Assembly: GCA_963844625.1 (NCBI GenBank)
Contig: CAWJPF010000011.1
Coordinates: forward strand, 186,001-250,000
From: Palsa-504 sp963844625
GTDB lineage: Bacteria; Actinomycetota; Actinomycetes; Streptosporangiales; Streptosporangiaceae
Direction of reading: 5' to 3'
DNA: 64,000 nucleotides
The position numbers were made by a program, and so were the translations under genes. Numbering within the stretch: the stretch's first letter is position 1; each line of letters begins with the position of its first letter. A model generated the notes under the pieces. The model searched no databases. It saw nothing but the letters and a program-made list of their open reading frames with translations, and was not told the origin of the DNA. Shown piece by piece: positions 62,171 to 64,000 of the stretch.

Positions 62171-62785
62171 ATGGCTCAGGAAGAGAAGAACCCTCTATTC
62201 AGCGAACGGGTGCGGGAGCAGTTGCTTCGCCGGCGCATACTCGTCCTCGACGGGGTGCTCGACGACGACAACGGCACGCTGCTCGCGACGCAGCTACTCA
62301 CGCTCGCCGCCGAGGATCCCGCGGCCGACATCGCCCTGTGGATCCACTCACCCGGCGGATCCGTGCCCGCCATGCTGGCCATCCGCGATGTCATGCGGCT
62401 CGTGCCATGCGACGTCTCGACGCTGGCGCTCGGGCTGGCTTGCAGTGCCGGGCAGTTCCTGCTCTCGGCCGGCGCCAGCGGCAAGCGGTTCGCGCTGCCG
62501 CACGCCCGAATCCTCATGCACCGCGGTTCGGCCGGCATCGGCGGCAGCGCCGTCGACATCGAAGTCCAGGCCGACGATCTGCGGCACACGGTGGATACCG
62601 TACTCGCCCTCATCGCGGACGACACCGGCCAGCCGGTCGAGCGCCTCTTCGACGACTCCCTGCACGACCACTGGTACACGGCCGCCGAGGCCAGGGATTA
62701 CGGCTTCATCGACCAGATCGTCGGCTCGTTCGGCCAGGTCATGCCCGCAGGAAAACACCCGATCGGCCTGAAAGGCCGCTCATGA
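62171..62785 (+). CDS. ClpP-family protease subunit, catalytic triad intact
   Basis: 204 residues from ATG 62171 (ATG 62153 possible). The nucleophile Ser lies in LACSAGQFLLSAG (about residue 92), His in PHARILMHRG (about 117) and the acid in FDDSLHD; the oxyanion region IHSPGGSVPAML is standard. ClpP forms tetradecameric chambers with Clp ATPases. The second clpP gene starts 56 bases downstream, as in the clpP3-clpP4 pair of Streptomyces, and the partner lacks its Ser. Confidence 0.9.
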   Translation: MAQEEKNPLFSERVREQLLRRRILVLDGVLDDDNGTLLATQLLTLAAEDPAADIALWIHSPGGSVPAMLAIRDVMRLVPCDVSTLALGLACSAGQFLLSAGASGKRFALPHARILMHRGSAGIGGSAVDIEVQADDLRHTVDTVLALIADDTGQPVERLFDDSLHDHWYTAAEARDYGFIDQIVGSFGQVMPAGKHPIGLKGRS

Positions 62786-62841
62786 GCGAGCCAACGGGCG
62801 GCGGCACCTAAAGCGGCCCGAAGGCAAGCGGAGGAGAATAA

Positions 62842-63495
62842 ATGAGCTACACCATCCCGAACGTGATCGCTCAGCATCCTCGCGGCGAGCGGATCATGGA
62901 CGTCTACTCGCACCTGCTCACCGAGCGCATCGTCTACCTCGGCACCGCGATCGATCCCGGCGTGGCCAACGCGCTCATCGTTCAGTTGCTGCACCTCGAA
63001 GCGGAAAGCCCGGAGCAGGAGATCAACCTGTACATCAACTGCGAGGGCGGCGACCTGCCCCCCATGCTCGCCGTGTACGACACCATGCAGTACATCCAGG
63101 CCCCGGTCGCCACCACCTGCGTGGGCCAGGCGATCGGCGTCGGCGCGGTGCTGCTCGCGGCCGGAACGGCCGGCCGTCGTTCCCTGCTGCCGCATGCCCG
63201 GGTGGTCCTGCATCAGCCGGCGGCACGCGGCCAGGGACCGATCCCGGACCTGATCCTGCAGGCGGATGAGGTGGTGCGGATGCGGGCCGATATCGAGGCG
63301 ATCCTGTCCGTGCATACGGGCCAGTCCGTACAGACGCTGCGCACCGACACCGACCGCGATCGGGTTCTCACGGCCCGGGCGGCGCTGGCCTACGGGATTG
63401 TCGACCAGGTGCTCGGGCAGCGTTTTCCTGACGCCAGCGGGCCGGCTCTTCAGCCGCCTGATCCGGTCGGCATCACGCCGCGACGGACAGCATGA
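62842..63495 (+). CDS. ClpP-like subunit without the catalytic serine
   Basis: 217 residues from ATG 62842, with GGAGGAG 5 bases upstream. Full ClpP fold: ERIVYLGTAIDPGVANALIV, TMQYIQAPVATTCVGQAIGV, LLPHARVVLHQPAARGQGPI, RTDTDRDRVLTARAALAYGI. In the usual GQAAS element the Ser is Gly99 (GQAIGVGA), and the oxyanion loop SPGGS is CEGGD. His124 and the acidic residue remain. This is the pattern of inactive ClpR-type subunits that mix with an active partner, here the upstream gene. Its end overlaps the convergent regulator by 23 bases. Confidence 0.9.
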   Translation: MSYTIPNVIAQHPRGERIMDVYSHLLTERIVYLGTAIDPGVANALIVQLLHLEAESPEQEINLYINCEGGDLPPMLAVYDTMQYIQAPVATTCVGQAIGVGAVLLAAGTAGRRSLLPHARVVLHQPAARGQGPIPDLILQADEVVRMRADIEAILSVHTGQSVQTLRTDTDRDRVLTARAALAYGIVDQVLGQRFPDASGPALQPPDPVGITPRRTA

Positions 63496-63826
63496 CCGGA
63501 CCGGATGGACGGGAGGAGGCACGGCGCAGATCATCGGCCACCTGCTCGGTCAGTCCGGCCAGCGTGGTCCCCAGCGCGCCTGCGAGGGCCGCGATCATCT
63601 CACTCGACGGTTCCTTGCAGCCACGCTCGACCTCGGAAAGGTACTGCGGCGACAGCCCGGCCCGGCCCGCGGTCTGAGCCAGCGTTTCCCGCTGGCGCAG
63701 GCGGAGGGCGCGCAGACGCTGACCGAGCACCTCCCGCCAGAGCGGCTCCTGAGATGAGGACTCCCGAGGGGATGGTTCCGGCGGGGGTTCTCGCCGCAAC
63801 GGGTACACGTTCGCACGCTCGGCCAT
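63473..63826 (-). CDS. ClgR/PopR-type XRE regulator
   Basis: 117 residues from ATG 63826. The helix-turn-helix is LGQRLRALRLRQRETLAQTA, GLSPQYLSEVERGCKEPSSE, which matches the ClgR family signature (LSEVERGxKExSSE). A Pro-rich N-terminal tail precedes it. The protein ends VMLSVAA; PopR of Streptomyces is reported to be degraded by ClpP through two C-terminal alanines. Gene position, family and tail together suggest an activator of the clpP pair that ClpP itself removes. Confidence 0.85.
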   Translation of the reverse strand: MAERANVYPLRREPPPEPSPRESSSQEPLWREVLGQRLRALRLRQRETLAQTAGRAGLSPQYLSEVERGCKEPSSEMIAALAGALGTTLAGLTEQVADDLRRASSRPSGPVMLSVAA

Positions 63827-63928
63827 AGTTCAGCGTACGAGCGGATGGCCGCGCGCGAGCGTCAGTTTCGCTACCAGGGCAACGGCACGGGGAGGCCCCT
63901 CACCCAACGACGGCGCCGGAGCAGCCCC

Positions 63929-64000
63929 TCAGCTGACCAGCGCGGTATCCGCCGGGGGTGCGACGCGGGTGTTCAGGGCATATCGGCCAGGCGCCGGGCG
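63929..64000 (-). CDS. C-terminal end of a gene outside the window
   Basis: Twenty-three codons read RPAPGRYALNTRVAPPADTA LVS and a TGA at 63929. Codon use is typical for the region, but too little is present to name a family. Confidence 0.35.
   Translation of the reverse strand, partial: RPAPGRYALNTRVAPPADTALVS

Overview
The window comes from a GC-rich actinomycete. The evidence is strong G/C bias at third codon positions, many GTG starts, an initiator tRNA with the C1/U72 mismatch and encoded CCA, and several apparently leaderless genes. Gene content (a PopR-like Clp locus, DUF5941-type membrane protein, two-permease zinc ABC transporter, XRE-STAND regulators) fits Streptosporangiales or Streptomycetales; I cannot place it further.

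Accessory half (1 to about 26.8 kb). Gene density is low and many genes are broken. A glycine-rich protein runs off the left edge. Next is a frameshifted gene joining an eCIS-core-like DUF4157 domain to a zinc phospholipase C-like domain, then an alpha/beta hydrolase with a coupled membrane protein. From 7.8 to 26.9 kb lies a composite island at the initiator tRNA gene. A complete tRNA-fMet is at 26787-26863, and 47-bp copies of its 3' part with the attached terminator recur at 19898 and 7803. The island holds an MMPL transporter, a two-gene XRE-STAND/TPR regulator flanked by two genes with the same three-box promoter, a secreted protein, an arsenic-resistance remnant, an MFS exporter, two paralogous membrane proteins with matching promoters, an ankyrin pseudogene, and one intact plus several broken relBE copies. 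I see no integrase.

Chromosomal half (about 26.9 to 60 kb). This is dense and mostly on the minus strand: rnhA, a cupin, polytopic glycosyltransferase-like proteins and an HD hydrolase. A cell-envelope locus follows (GT2, CDP-alcohol phosphotransferase, glycerol-1-phosphate-dehydrogenase-like enzyme, nucleotidyltransferase, DUF5941-like membrane protein, divergent IspD/TarI-like cytidylyltransferase, class III aminotransferase, second GT2), whose enzymes could make and transfer a CDP-activated polyol phosphate. Then come PhoH, a cis-prenyltransferase, an NlpC/P60 hydrolase, a DUF255 thioredoxin protein, a Zur-regulated zinc ABC transporter with zur, an acyltransferase, a phosphatase-like membrane protein, selD, a DAO-family oxidase and otsA.

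Right end (60 to 64 kb): a zinc-ribbon protein and a DUF899 protein diverge around a 14-bp palindrome. After an IS remnant and a large inverted repeat comes a two-gene clpP operon, in which the second subunit has lost its catalytic serine, facing a ClgR/PopR-type regulator ending in Ala-Ala.

At least nine single-base frame breaks occur, several in genes normally intact (otsA, the polyol-phosphate locus). Uncorrected indels in the assembly are as likely as true decay for those.
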